Below are positions 35,147-43,605 of a stretch of DNA of 64,000 nt, piece by piece (the stretch's first letter is position 1; each line of letters starts with the position of its first letter). The notes beneath the pieces were generated by a model. The model saw only the letters and a list, made by a program, of their open reading frames with translations. It did no database searches and was not told where the DNA came from. The position numbers and the translations under genes are program-made. The DNA is from Rubellimicrobium sp. GTDB taxonomy: Bacteria; Pseudomonadota; Alphaproteobacteria; Rhodobacterales; Rhodobacteraceae. The stretch covers positions 33,174-97,173 of the forward strand of contig JADYZU010000051.1 in assembly GCA_020852925.1 (NCBI GenBank). The letters are read 5' to 3'.

Positions 35147-36445
35147 TCAGGCGGCGGGGTTGCGGCCGCCCTGCGGGCGGCGGCGGCGGGGATGCGAGGG
35201 GGTGTTCGCCGGGGCGCTTGAGGGTGCGCGGGCGGAATGGCCGTGGACGCGCCCGGCAGGCTTGCCCTGACCGCGCCCGGCGCCGCGCCGGGGGGCGGCG
35301 GCTTCGACCGGCACTTCCCAGGGGGCGCCCGAGGCCACGGGGATCCGGGCCTTCAGCGTCTTTTCGATGTCGCGCAGTTCGCCCATCTCGTCGGGGGCGA
35401 CCAGCGCGATCGCGGCGCCATCGGCCCCGGCGCGCGCGGTGCGGCCGATGCGGTGGACGTAGTTTTCCGGCACATTCGGCAGTTCGTAGTTGTAGACATG
35501 CCGCACCAGCGGAATGTCTAGCCCGCGCGCGGCGACATCGGTCGCCACCAGCACCCGCAACCGCCCCTCGCGGAAGGCGTCGAGCGCGCGGTCGCGCTGG
35601 CCCTGGCTCTTGTTGCCGTGGATCGCGGCCACGGCAAAGCCCTTCTGTTCCAGCATCCGCGACAGCTTTTCCATCCCGTGCTTGGTGCGGCCGAAGACCA
35701 GCGCCAGTTCGTCGCGATGCGCGTCGAGAAGATCGACCAGCAGATCGAATTTCGCGGCCTTGGCGACGTAATGCACCGATTGCGCGATCCGCTCTGCCGC
35801 CTGTCCGGGCGGGTTCACCTGCACCCGCACCGGGCGGTTCAGGTAGCTTTGCGCGAGTTCTTCCATCTGCTTGGGCATGGTCGCGGAAAACAGCATCGTC
35901 TGGCGTTCGGCCGGCAGCAACGGCGCGATCCGGCGCAGCGCATGGATGAAGCCCAGGTCGAGCATCTGGTCCGCCTCGTCGAGGACGAGAAACCGCGTGC
36001 GCGACAGGTCCACCGCCTTGCGGTCGATCAGGTCGATGAGGCGGCCGGGCGTGGCCACGATCACCGCCGCCCCGCGTTCAAGGCGCTGGATCTGCCCGCC
36101 GATCCCGGCGCCGCCGGTGACGAGCACGACCTTCAGATGCGACTGCGCCCCGGCCATGGCGGCCAGCGTGTCGCCGATCTGGCGGGCAAGTTCGCGCGTG
36201 GGCGCAAGGATCAGGGCATGGGTGCCCCTGGGGATCGCCTTCTGCGGCTCTTTCAGCATCCGGTCGAGCATGGGAAGCCCGAAGGCAAGGGTCTTGCCGG
36301 TGCCGGTCTGGGCAAGGCCCATGACATCGGCGCCCTGCATGGCATGGGGAATGGCCTGGGTCTGGATCGGCGTGGGGGTGGCGATCCCCTGCTCGGCCAG
36401 CGCGGCCAGAAGGCGGGGATGAAGCCCCAGCATGTCGAAATCCAT
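35147..36445 (-). CDS. DEAD-box RNA helicase (RhlE-like)
   Basis: 432 residues. The Q motif (GIATPTPIQTQAIPHAM), Walker A AQTGTGKTLAFG, DEAD box in LVLDEADQMLDLGF, SAT in LFSATMPKQ and the closing HRIGRTARAG are all present. The C-terminal 50 residues are Arg/Gly/Pro-rich and probably bind RNA non-specifically, as in RhlE-type enzymes. It unwinds short RNA duplexes in ribosome assembly or decay. I start at ATG 36445, since the frame upstream is leader. The leader may exceed 200 bases, as is common for cold-induced helicases. Divergent from mipZ. Confidence 0.93.
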   Translation of the reverse strand: MDFDMLGLHPRLLAALAEQGIATPTPIQTQAIPHAMQGADVMGLAQTGTGKTLAFGLPMLDRMLKEPQKAIPRGTHALILAPTRELARQIGDTLAAMAGAQSHLKVVLVTGGAGIGGQIQRLERGAAVIVATPGRLIDLIDRKAVDLSRTRFLVLDEADQMLDLGFIHALRRIAPLLPAERQTMLFSATMPKQMEELAQSYLNRPVRVQVNPPGQAAERIAQSVHYVAKAAKFDLLVDLLDAHRDELALVFGRTKHGMEKLSRMLEQKGFAVAAIHGNKSQGQRDRALDAFREGRLRVLVATDVAARGLDIPLVRHVYNYELPNVPENYVHRIGRTARAGADGAAIALVAPDEMGELRDIEKTLKARIPVASGAPWEVPVEAAAPRRGAGRGQGKPAGRVHGHSARAPSSAPANTPSHPRRRRPQGGRNPAA

Positions 36446-36785
36446 GAGAAATCCTTTCGGGCCCGGCACCGATGGCCGGGCGGATGGGCCGGCCAGGGGC
36501 CGGAACGCGGCCCGGGGGCCGCAGGCGTCGGGTTGCGCGCAGGCTCGCCCCGGGCCGCATTGCCCGATGGCCGACAGCGCGCGGCCCCTCGCGTGATGAT
36601 GGGAACCTGTGCGACCCCGCCCTTGCCCCGTCTTTCGGGGCACGCTGCTCACGCGGCAGGACCGGCGGCGGCCGTCAGGGGGCACATGAGGGCGCGGGCG
36701 CGCAAAGTCAACCCCTTGCAGGTGCCGGATGCTTCCCCTACCCCGCCCGCGCCGGTATGGTCCGGCAGGGAACGGGGACAGGGCT
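36446..36785. promoter_or_regulatory. Divergent region between the DEAD-box helicase and mipZ genes
   Basis: 340 bases without a gene. On the minus strand TTGACT (36711-36706) with CATGTG 17 bases later (36688-36683) may be a promoter giving the helicase a leader of about 230 bases, rich in GGCCGGCC-type self-pairing sequence. On the plus strand TTGCAG (36715-36720) with TACCCC (36738-36743) may drive mipZ. The two -35-like boxes are only 3 bases apart. Both -10 boxes are poor. Confidence 0.4.
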
Positions 36786-37595
36786 GTGGCGCATATCATC
36801 GTCGTCGGCAACGAGAAGGGCGGCGCGGGCAAGTCGACCGTCGCCATGCATGTCGCCACCGCGCTGGCGCGGATGGGGCACAGGACCGGGGCGCTCGACC
36901 TCGACCTGCGGCAGAAAAGCCTGGGCCGCTATTTCGAGAACCGCCGCCGCTTCATGGCGGAGCAGGGGCTTGAACTGCCCACGCCGGTCCATGTCGACCT
37001 GCCCGAGATCGACCAGGCCACGCTTGGCCCCGGCGAGAATGCCATGGATCACCGCCTGTCCGCCGCCGTCGCCGGGCTGGAGCCGGATGTGGACTTCATC
37101 CTCATCGACTGCCCCGGATCGCACACGCGGCTGAGTCAGGTGGCGCATTCGCTGGCCGATACGCTGATCACGCCCCTGAACGACAGTTTCGTGGATTTCG
37201 ACCTGCTCGCCCATGTCGATACCGACGGTGAGCGGATCCTCGGCCCGTCGGTCTATGCGGAAATGGTGTGGAACGCGCGGCAGTTGCGGGCGCAGGCCGG
37301 GTTGCCGCCGATCGACTGGGTGGTGGCGCGCAACCGGATGGGCGCGCAGGTGATGGTGAACAAGGTGAAGATGGAAAAGGCGCTGAACCGCCTGGCGCGG
37401 CGCATCGGCTTTCGCATCGCGCCCGGCTTCACCGAACGGGTGATCTTCCGGGAACTGTTCCCGCGCGGGCTCACGCTGCTGGATCTGCGCGACCTCGGGG
37501 TGACCAACCTCAACATCTCGAACGTGGCGGCGCGGCAGGAATTGCGCGAACTGATCCGCGCGCTGAACCTGCCCGGCGTGACCCCGGATTTCTGA
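36786..37595 (+). CDS. mipZ: Division-site positioning ATPase MipZ
   Basis: 269 residues from a GTG start. The deviant Walker A motif VVGNEKGGAGKSTVAMHV, LDLDLRQKSLGRYFENRR and the ILIDCPGSHT region, together with NDSFVDFDLL, WVVARNRM and RELFPRGLTLLDL, match the MipZ branch of the ParA family as known from Caulobacter. MipZ forms a gradient from the ParB-bound origin and blocks FtsZ assembly near the poles. The N-terminal extension of the open frame is not homologous. parAB are not in the window. Confidence 0.92.
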   Translation: MAHIIVVGNEKGGAGKSTVAMHVATALARMGHRTGALDLDLRQKSLGRYFENRRRFMAEQGLELPTPVHVDLPEIDQATLGPGENAMDHRLSAAVAGLEPDVDFILIDCPGSHTRLSQVAHSLADTLITPLNDSFVDFDLLAHVDTDGERILGPSVYAEMVWNARQLRAQAGLPPIDWVVARNRMGAQVMVNKVKMEKALNRLARRIGFRIAPGFTERVIFRELFPRGLTLLDLRDLGVTNLNISNVAARQELRELIRALNLPGVTPDF

Positions 37596-37600
37596 GCCAC

Positions 37601-37646
37601 GGTTTCAGCGGGCGGTTTCAGGAGGCGGTTTAAGGGGCGGTTTCAG
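37601..37646. repeat. Four tandem GGTTTCAG repeats at the mipZ 3' end
   Basis: GGTTTCAG-like octamers start at 37601, 37614, 37627 and 37639, a period of 12-13 bases, just after the mipZ stop and running into the last codons of the convergent gene. One copy (GGTTTAAG) provides that gene's TAA stop. Confidence 0.7.
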
Positions 37647-38211
37647 GGGGGGTGACGGCGGCCTCGGGCGCGGCGGCGACCTGCGTTCCGGTCAGACCAG
37701 GCGCCACCTGACCCCAGACCGTGATCGCCAGCAGCCCGACAAAGGCCGTGGCCACCACGGCCAGGGCGGCCCGGTGCAGCCCCCGGGCGATGTGCCCGCG
37801 CGCGGGTGCGGGCGACGTGGTCCCGGACTCTGGCGTCGCCGCCTTCTCGGCCAGCCTGCGCTGCCACTCGGCCATCCGCACCGGCGTGATCGAGGGCGGA
37901 AGGTCGTCGGGATCATCCTCGTCGTCGGCGGTCACGCGACCGCGCGGCGCCCGGGCAGCGGCCGCACCATCCGGCCCGGCATCGGGCGCGCGCAACTGGA
38001 TCAGCGCGAACAGGAACAGCCCGGCCAGGACGAGCGCCCCGCCGATCCGCGCCATGGCCCCGAAGGCGGTGGCGGCCCCGGTCAGCGCGGGCAAGGGATC
38101 AGGCAGCGCGATCCCGCGCGCCTGCATCACGACGCCAAGCGACAACACCACAACGCCAAGGGCCCCCAGCGGGGCCGGCAGGCGCGACAGGAGCGGGAAT
38201 GGGGACGACAT
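37630..38211 (-). CDS. Hypothetical membrane protein
   Basis: 193 residues. Three hydrophobic segments: LGALGVVVLSLGVVMQA near the start, IGGALVLAGLFLFALIQL near residue 60, and ALAVVATAFVGLLAITVW near residue 150. Between them is a polar, acidic stretch (TADDEDDPDDLPPS). I do not recognise the family. The gene lies between mipZ (convergent) and tRNA-Arg. Its stop codon falls within a tandem repeat, so the C-terminal residues (TPPETAP) are repeat-encoded and may vary between strains. Confidence 0.65.
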   Translation of the reverse strand: MSSPFPLLSRLPAPLGALGVVVLSLGVVMQARGIALPDPLPALTGAATAFGAMARIGGALVLAGLFLFALIQLRAPDAGPDGAAAARAPRGRVTADDEDDPDDLPPSITPVRMAEWQRRLAEKAATPESGTTSPAPARGHIARGLHRAALAVVATAFVGLLAITVWGQVAPGLTGTQVAAAPEAAVTPPETAP

Positions 38212-38368
38212 GGGCGACTCCGGTGATTCCGGGGATCACCGTGACCGGACAATCGGGCACCAAGGGGGCAGGAATCGCACATTTGCGGGAACCGACCCGC
38301 CCCGCAAGGCACGACGCCCCGACCCCGTCACCGGAACGGCGTCTTCGGCTGTGATCCCGGGAAACCTC

Positions 38369-38445
38369 TGGCGCGCTGGGGAGGATTCGAACCCCCGACC
38401 CCTTGATTCGTAGTCAAGTACTCTATCCAACTGAGCTACCAGCGC
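38369..38445 (-). tRNA. tRNA-Arg (anticodon ACG)
   Basis: The minus strand folds into a full cloverleaf: acceptor stem GCGCTGG/CCAGCGC, anticodon stem CTTGA/TCAAG around the loop CTACGAA (anticodon ACG), T arm GGGGG-TTCGAAT-CCTCC, and an encoded CCA end (TGG at 38369-38371 on the plus strand). The ACG anticodon is normally edited to ICG by TadA and reads CGU, CGC and CGA, the main Arg codons in this genome. Confidence 0.96.
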
Positions 38446-38526
38446 GCGGCAGAGTGCGGGCGATGTAGCCGTGGCCTCGGGCGGATGCAAGAGCGAAAAC
38501 GCAGCCATTTTTTCTTCCGGCTGTCC

Positions 38527-39927
38527 TTACTCGGCCGCGTCGGTCAGCGCGGCCTCGGTGCGCGGCAGGCGGATGACGAAGGTGGTGCCCTCCGGCCCGG
38601 TCCGCGCCAGATCGAGCCGCCCGCCATGGCCGCGCACCAGTTCGGCGGCAATGGTCAGCCCAAGCCCCGCGCCCCCGCGCGTGGTGCCGCCCTGGAACGG
38701 CTGGAACAGATGCTCGCGCGCCTTCTGCGGCAGGCCGGGGCCGGTGTCGGTGACGCGGATCCACCAGCATTCCTCGTCCTCGCCGGCCTGCACGGAAATC
38801 TCGCCGGGCTTGCCGGTGGCGATGATCGCCTGGCGCGCGTTGCGCACGAGGTTCTGGATCACGCGATATAGCTGTTCGGCATCGCCCCGCAGGCTGAGGC
38901 CGGCCGGCACGTCCTCGGAGAACGAGATGTCGTGGTCCCCGGCGGCCAGGCGTTCGCTGTCGATCACATCGGCGATCACGCCGGCGATGCGCAGCCGCGA
39001 CAGGGTGGGCGGCGGTTCCTCGGCGCGGCCGAAGGCAAGGGTCGATTCGGTCAGATGCACCGCGCGGGTGATCGACCCCACGAGTTTCGGCGCCATCCGC
39101 CGCACCAGCGGATCCTCGGATCCCTCGAGGCGGTCCGCGAAAAGCTGGGCCGAGGTGAGGATGTTGCGCAGGTCATGTGCCACCTTGGCCACCGCCCCGC
39201 CAAGCTGCGCCAGCCGGTCCTTCTGCCGCAGGGCGCCGGTCATCTGCGTCTGCACCAGCGCAAGCGCCTCTTCGGCCGAACGGATCTCGCGGATGCCGGC
39301 ATGGGGCGAGATGATGCGCCGTGCATCCTCGGGGGCCTCGGCATAGCTTTCCATGGCGCGGACCACCTCCTTGATCGGCCGCACCATGAGCCGGCGCACC
39401 GCCACGAAGAGAAGCGCGGCAAGCACCCCCGCGATCGCCGCCGACTGCGTGAGGACGCGCAGCCCGTAGTCCCACAGGCCCTTGCGCAAGGGCCCCTCGT
39501 CCAGCGTCACCTCGATCAGGAGACCGCCGCTCTGCACCGGCTGGCCGATGACGCGGATGATCCGGTTCTCGGGGCCCGTGAGGACATCGACCGCGTCGCG
39601 GATCAGCCCGAGCCGCGAGGCGTCGCGCAGATCGTAGGTGGCCGCGATCGCGTCGGGAATGGGCGAGGACAGCGCCAGTTGCCGCACCTCGTCGCGGCGC
39701 AGCACGACGTTGTAGACCCCGGCATTGGTGAGCAGTTCGCGTTCGAGTTCGGCGTCGATCATGTCGTCGGCCAGCACCGCGAGCGAGGCGATCTGCGCCC
39801 GTTCGAGGCGCTGTTGCAGGTAATCCTCGCGGTAGGAGGCGACCGAGGGAAAGAAGATCATCACCTCGGCCAGAAGGACGAAGAGCGTGGTCAGGATGAG
39901 GAATCGCCCCGAGAGGGAGTTGATCAT
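38527..39927 (-). CDS. Sensor histidine kinase
   Basis: 466 residues. Two membrane helices (FLILTTLFVLLAEVMIFFPS near the N-terminus and AAIAGVLAALLFVAVRRLMV around residue 180) flank a periplasmic sensor domain; a HAMP region follows. The phospho-acceptor His is in VAHDLRNILTSAQ, the N box in NLVRNARQAI, with DTGPGLP and GGAGLGLTIAAEL completing the ATPase. No response regulator gene adjoins, so it is an orphan in this window and the signal is unknown. MINSLSG at 39927 is the chosen start; an ATG 7 codons earlier exists. Confidence 0.88.
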   Translation of the reverse strand: MINSLSGRFLILTTLFVLLAEVMIFFPSVASYREDYLQQRLERAQIASLAVLADDMIDAELERELLTNAGVYNVVLRRDEVRQLALSSPIPDAIAATYDLRDASRLGLIRDAVDVLTGPENRIIRVIGQPVQSGGLLIEVTLDEGPLRKGLWDYGLRVLTQSAAIAGVLAALLFVAVRRLMVRPIKEVVRAMESYAEAPEDARRIISPHAGIREIRSAEEALALVQTQMTGALRQKDRLAQLGGAVAKVAHDLRNILTSAQLFADRLEGSEDPLVRRMAPKLVGSITRAVHLTESTLAFGRAEEPPPTLSRLRIAGVIADVIDSERLAAGDHDISFSEDVPAGLSLRGDAEQLYRVIQNLVRNARQAIIATGKPGEISVQAGEDEECWWIRVTDTGPGLPQKAREHLFQPFQGGTTRGGAGLGLTIAAELVRGHGGRLDLARTGPEGTTFVIRLPRTEAALTDAAE

Positions 39928-40092
39928 CGCCGTGTCCCGTGTGGCCACCCCCGGGCGGCCGGTTGTGCCAATCTAGTCACGGGAACGCATTTGTGAAACT
40001 GCCGGCAGCGGGGAAATCTTGCACCTGCCCGCCCCGGCAGGGCCAGCCAGGGCCAGACCGGGCGACCGGAGGCGGCGCCTGTTCGCGCGGCG

Positions 40093-40121
40093 TTGACAGG
40101 GCCGCGGGGCGCCGTTATGGC
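40093..40121 (+). promoter_or_regulatory. Promoter of the rpmH-rnpA operon
   Basis: TTGACA (40093-40098) and TATGGC (40116-40121) with an ideal 17-bp spacer. The -35 is a perfect consensus, unusual in this window. A start near 40128 would leave a leader of about 64 bases before rpmH. Confidence 0.72.
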
Positions 40122-40191
40122 ACGGGCCTCATGAGAATTCCGGCCGGCGCGATTCCAGCGGACCCGCCCGGCCCAGCGACGGAGAGCCGCG

Positions 40192-40326
40192 ATGAAGCGC
40201 ACGTTCCAGCCCTCGAACCGCGTCCGCAAGGCGCGCCACGGTTTCCGCGCCCGCATGGCGACCAAGGGCGGCCGCAAGGTTCTTGCCGCCCGCCGCGCGC
40301 GTGGCCGCAAGGTGCTCTGCGCCTGA
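40192..40326 (+). CDS. rpmH: Ribosomal protein L34
   Basis: 44 residues, [20 protein letters not shown] at the start and 17 Arg or Lys residues in total, the classic L34. An AGAGCCGCG region precedes the ATG. First gene of the conserved rpmH-rnpA-yidD-...-yidC order. Confidence 0.97.
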   Translation: MKRTFQPSNRVRKARHGFRARMATKGGRKVLAARRARGRKVLCA

Positions 40327-40346
40327 GGCCGGAAGGGCGCGCCGCC

Positions 40347-40748
40347 ATGTCCGCGCCTGATCCGCAACCGACCAGCCCCGGACCGGCCGGGACGCCGCGC
40401 GTCTCGGTCCTGTGCGAGCGCGCCGATTTCCTGCGCGCCGCGCGCGCGGGGCGTGCCGCGACCGCGGGTTTCCTGCTTCAGGCACGCGCGCGCGACCCCG
40501 GCGAAGGCGACGGCCTGCGCGTGGGGTTCACCTGTTCCAGGAAGGTCGGCAACGCCGTGGCGCGCAACCGCGCCAAGCGGCGCCTGCGCGCCGTCGCTCG
40601 GGAAATCCTGCCGCAGACCGGCCGCGACGGCTGGGACTATGTGCTGATCGGCCGCCCGGTGGACACCGCCGCCCGCCCGTTCGACGCGCTGCGCGCCGAC
40701 CTGCGCGGCGCCCTCGAGCGCGTCCACCGCGCCCGGGGCGGGCAATGA
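40347..40748 (+). CDS. rnpA: Ribonuclease P protein component
   Basis: 133 residues. The RNR motif region reads [20 protein letters not shown], the binding face for the catalytic RNA. The protein supports 5' end maturation of tRNAs. The N-terminal 20 residues are Pro-rich and variable. Located 20 bases after rpmH; the stop overlaps the yidD ATG. Confidence 0.93.
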   Translation: MSAPDPQPTSPGPAGTPRVSVLCERADFLRAARAGRAATAGFLLQARARDPGEGDGLRVGFTCSRKVGNAVARNRAKRRLRAVAREILPQTGRDGWDYVLIGRPVDTAARPFDALRADLRGALERVHRARGGQ

Positions 40749-40966
40749 CCCCCGCCGCCTGGATCCTTGCCCTGCCGGTGCGCGCCTACCGGCTTTTCCT
40801 GTCGCCCTGGGTCGGGCATGGCTGCCGCTATCAGCCCACCTGTTCGGTCTATGCCCTCGAGGCGCTCGAGAAGCACGGCGCGCTCAGGGGCGGCTGGCTT
40901 GCGCTGCGGCGCCTGCTGCGCTGCCATCCCTGGGGCGGATCGGGCATCGACAACGTGCCGGACTGA
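40745..40966 (+). CDS. yidD: Membrane protein insertion efficiency factor YidD
   Basis: 73 residues. [29 protein letters not shown] with the conserved GxxCRYxPTCS motif, then [20 protein letters not shown] short amphipathic peripheral membrane protein that aids YidC. Overlaps rnpA by 4 bases. yidC is nearby, but ttcA and an EAL gene lie between. Confidence 0.94.
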   Translation: MTPAAWILALPVRAYRLFLSPWVGHGCRYQPTCSVYALEALEKHGALRGGWLALRRLLRCHPWGGSGIDNVPD

Positions 40967-40987
40967 CCCGGAACAAAGGTTTCCGCC

Positions 40988-41896
40988 ATGCGCGACGACG
41001 TGCCACAGGACATTGCCGAGACCGCGCCCGGGGACGCCCCGGACGACATCCATCCGCTGTTCCACGGCGCCCCGAAATCGACCGAATTCCGCAAGCTGCG
41101 CAAGCGCATCGTCCAGAACGCCCGCGAGGCGATCGAGCGTTACGGCATGATCGAGCCGGGCGCGCGCTGGCTGGTCTGCCTGTCGGGCGGCAAGGACAGC
41201 TACACCCTGCTTGCGGTGCTGCACGAGTTGAAGTGGCGCGGCCTCCTGCCGGTCGATCTGCTGGCGTGCAACCTCGATCAGGGCCAGCCCGGTTTTCCTG
41301 CCACGGTGCTGCCCGAATTCCTTGAACGCATGGGCGTGCCGCACCGGATCGAATACCAGGACACCTATTCGGTGGTCATGGACAAGATCCCGCAGGGACG
41401 CACCTATTGTTCGCTCTGCTCGCGGCTGCGGCGCGGCAACCTTTACCGGATCGCGCGCGAAGAGGGCTGTTCGGCGGTCGTCCTTGGCCATCACCGCGAC
41501 GACATCCTCGAAACCTTCTTCATGAACCTGTTCCACGGCGGGCGCCTGGCCACGATGCCGCCCAAGCTCGTGAACGAGGAGGGCGATCTCTTCGTCTACC
41601 GCCCGCTTGCCCATGTCGCCGAAGAGGATTGCGCCCGTTTCGCCCGCGCGATGGATTACCCGATCATCCCCTGCGACCTGTGCGGGTCGCAGGACGGATT
41701 GCAGCGCAAGCAGGTGAAGGCGATTCTCGACGGCTGGGAAAGGAACAACCCCGGCCGGCGGCAGGTGATGTTCCGCGCGCTCATGAATGCGCGGCCGTCG
41801 CATCTTCTGGACCCGGCGCTCTTCGATTTCGCGGGGCTGGCGCGCGGTGCGGCGGGCCGGAGTGCCCAGGACGACGGGATTCCGCGGCTGCGTTAA
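40988..41896 (+). CDS. ttcA: tRNA 2-thiocytidine synthetase TtcA
   Basis: 302 residues. The PP-loop SGGKDS lies at residues 66-71, and CSLCSR plus the later IPCDLCGSQ supply the cysteines that bind the Fe-S cluster. [21 protein letters not shown] is strongly conserved. The enzyme thiolates C32 of several tRNAs. Inserted between yidD and the EAL gene, 21 bases after yidD. Confidence 0.94.
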   Translation: MRDDVPQDIAETAPGDAPDDIHPLFHGAPKSTEFRKLRKRIVQNAREAIERYGMIEPGARWLVCLSGGKDSYTLLAVLHELKWRGLLPVDLLACNLDQGQPGFPATVLPEFLERMGVPHRIEYQDTYSVVMDKIPQGRTYCSLCSRLRRGNLYRIAREEGCSAVVLGHHRDDILETFFMNLFHGGRLATMPPKLVNEEGDLFVYRPLAHVAEEDCARFARAMDYPIIPCDLCGSQDGLQRKQVKAILDGWERNNPGRRQVMFRALMNARPSHLLDPALFDFAGLARGAAGRSAQDDGIPRLR

Positions 41897-41955
41897 TCAA
41901 AGCATCATCCCTTTCGGTCCATGGTACCGGCGTGTCTGGCTTACCGGGGATCGTC

Positions 41956-43473
41956 ATGCCGCCTGCCATCCTGCGCCGTCTGGGTGCGATCCTGTCCGCC
42001 GGGACGGATGACCGCCGGGCGACGCTCCTGTTTCTCGGGCCGGTCCTGTCGGCCACCGCCTGGATCGGCTTCGGGCCGGTGGCGGGGCTGGCGGCCCTCC
42101 TTGGCCTGCCGGCGCTGGCGCTGGCGCTGCCGGCCGCGCCGGCGCGGTTCTGCGCCGATCCGGGGGCGCGGGCGCAGGCGGAACGGCTCATCGACCGCAC
42201 GCTCGCGCGGCTGCGCCGGGACGAGGAAACCTGTGCCTTCGTCCTGCGGATCGGGGCGCCGGATGGCCTGTCCGGGCCCGACGGGCAGGAAGGGGGCGAC
42301 ATCCGCCCCGACCGGGTGGCGGCGCGGATCGGACGGATCCTGGCGCCGGGGGGGCGGATCCTGCATCTCGACGGGCCGACCTTTGCCGTGGTGCCGGGGG
42401 CCTCGCGGCGGTTCGACATGGAATCGGCGCTGGCCTTGTCCGCCCGGCTGCAACGCGCCGCGGGCGAGGCCGCGGCAGCGGGCCGGCCCGGCCTGATCGC
42501 CCCGGTGGCGATCGGATTCGCGCTGTCCTCGCGCCTCGGGGTCGCAAGCGGCGCCGAACTCCTGCGCGCCGCCCGCCTGGCCGCGTTCGAGGCGGCGCGC
42601 AACGGCCCCGGCGCGATCCGCAGCTATTCGCCCTGCCTCGACCGGCGCAGCCGCAGCCGCGATTCGCTTCTCGACGAGGTGGAGCAGGCGCTCGACAGCG
42701 GTCAGATCGTCGCCTGGTTCCAGCCGCAACTGCGCTGCGCCGACGAGACCCTCTCCGGCTGCGAGGCGCTGGCGCGCTGGATCCATCCGGTGCGCGGCCT
42801 GATCCCGCCCTCCGAATTCCTGCCGGTGCTGCATCAGGCCGGCCTGATGCCGCGTCTGGGCGCGCGCATGCTGACCGAGGCGGTGACGGCGCTGAACGGC
42901 TGGGACGGGGCCGGGCTTCATGTTCCCCGGGTCGGCATCAACCTCTCGCCGGGGGAACTCGCGGATCCGGCCCTGCCGGAGCGGGTCGCCTTCACGCTCG
43001 ACCGGCACGGGATCGCGCCCGGGCGGCTCGGGATCGAAGTGCTCGAATCCGTGGCGGCGGGCACGGGGGACGACGCGGTGTCGCGCAACCTCGGGGCGCT
43101 GGCGCGGCAGGGCTGCCTGCTCGACCTTGACGATTTCGGCACCGGCCACGCCGCGATCACCGCCATCCGCCGCCTGTCGATCGCCCGCATCAAGATCGAC
43201 CGCACCTTCGTCACCCGGATCGACAGCGACCGCGACCAGCAGGACATGGTTGCGGCGATCCTGACCATGGCCGCGCGGCTGCACCTCGACACGCTGGCCG
43301 AGGGGGTGGAAACCGCGGCGGAACAGGCGATGCTCGGGCGGCTGGGTTGCGGACATGTGCAGGGTTTTGCCATCGCCCGCCCGATGCCGCTGGCCGAGGC
43401 GACCGCCTGGATCGCCGCAAGGGAAGAGCGGGCGCGCACCCCGGTCCTGCCGCTGCGCCGCCTGTCGGGCTAG
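41956..43473 (+). CDS. EAL-domain c-di-GMP phosphodiesterase with degenerate GGDEF region
   Basis: 505 residues. Two N-terminal hydrophobic helices (residues about 20-55) anchor it. A middle domain resembles GGDEF, but the active site reads LDGPTFAVV in place of GGDEF, so it cannot be a cyclase. The C-terminal EAL domain is intact: EALARWIHP, GINLSPGEL, DLDDFGTGHAAITAI, IKIDRTFV and LAEGVETAA, with the catalytic Glu and metal-binding Asp pair. It should hydrolyse c-di-GMP, linking to motility and biofilm. The ATG at 41956 is preceded by poor ribosome-site sequence, so the start is tentative. Confidence 0.88.
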   Translation: MPPAILRRLGAILSAGTDDRRATLLFLGPVLSATAWIGFGPVAGLAALLGLPALALALPAAPARFCADPGARAQAERLIDRTLARLRRDEETCAFVLRIGAPDGLSGPDGQEGGDIRPDRVAARIGRILAPGGRILHLDGPTFAVVPGASRRFDMESALALSARLQRAAGEAAAAGRPGLIAPVAIGFALSSRLGVASGAELLRAARLAAFEAARNGPGAIRSYSPCLDRRSRSRDSLLDEVEQALDSGQIVAWFQPQLRCADETLSGCEALARWIHPVRGLIPPSEFLPVLHQAGLMPRLGARMLTEAVTALNGWDGAGLHVPRVGINLSPGELADPALPERVAFTLDRHGIAPGRLGIEVLESVAAGTGDDAVSRNLGALARQGCLLDLDDFGTGHAAITAIRRLSIARIKIDRTFVTRIDSDRDQQDMVAAILTMAARLHLDTLAEGVETAAEQAMLGRLGCGHVQGFAIARPMPLAEATAWIAAREERARTPVLPLRRLSG

Positions 43474-43544
43474 GTCCGGGGCGGCCGCCCGGCGGGCCCC
43501 GGCGGGACACTCCGGCGGGGCGGCGGGCGGGCCTGCAATCGCTC

Positions 43545-43573
43545 TTGACCTTTGGCCGCCGTGCCTGTTCATG
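43545..43573 (+). promoter_or_regulatory. Candidate yidC promoter
   Basis: TTGACC (43545-43550) and TTCATG (43568-43573) with a 17-bp spacer, 33 bases upstream of the yidC ATG. The -35 is good, the -10 weak. Confidence 0.42.
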
Positions 43574-43605
43574 ACCTCACTCTCGAGGCGCAAGGGGCGA
43601 CCCGC

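Noticed and set aside
39928..40191. Possible replication origin next to rpmH
   Set aside because: In many bacteria rpmH-rnpA adjoin dnaA and oriC. No dnaA gene or cluster of TTATCCACA-type boxes is visible here.
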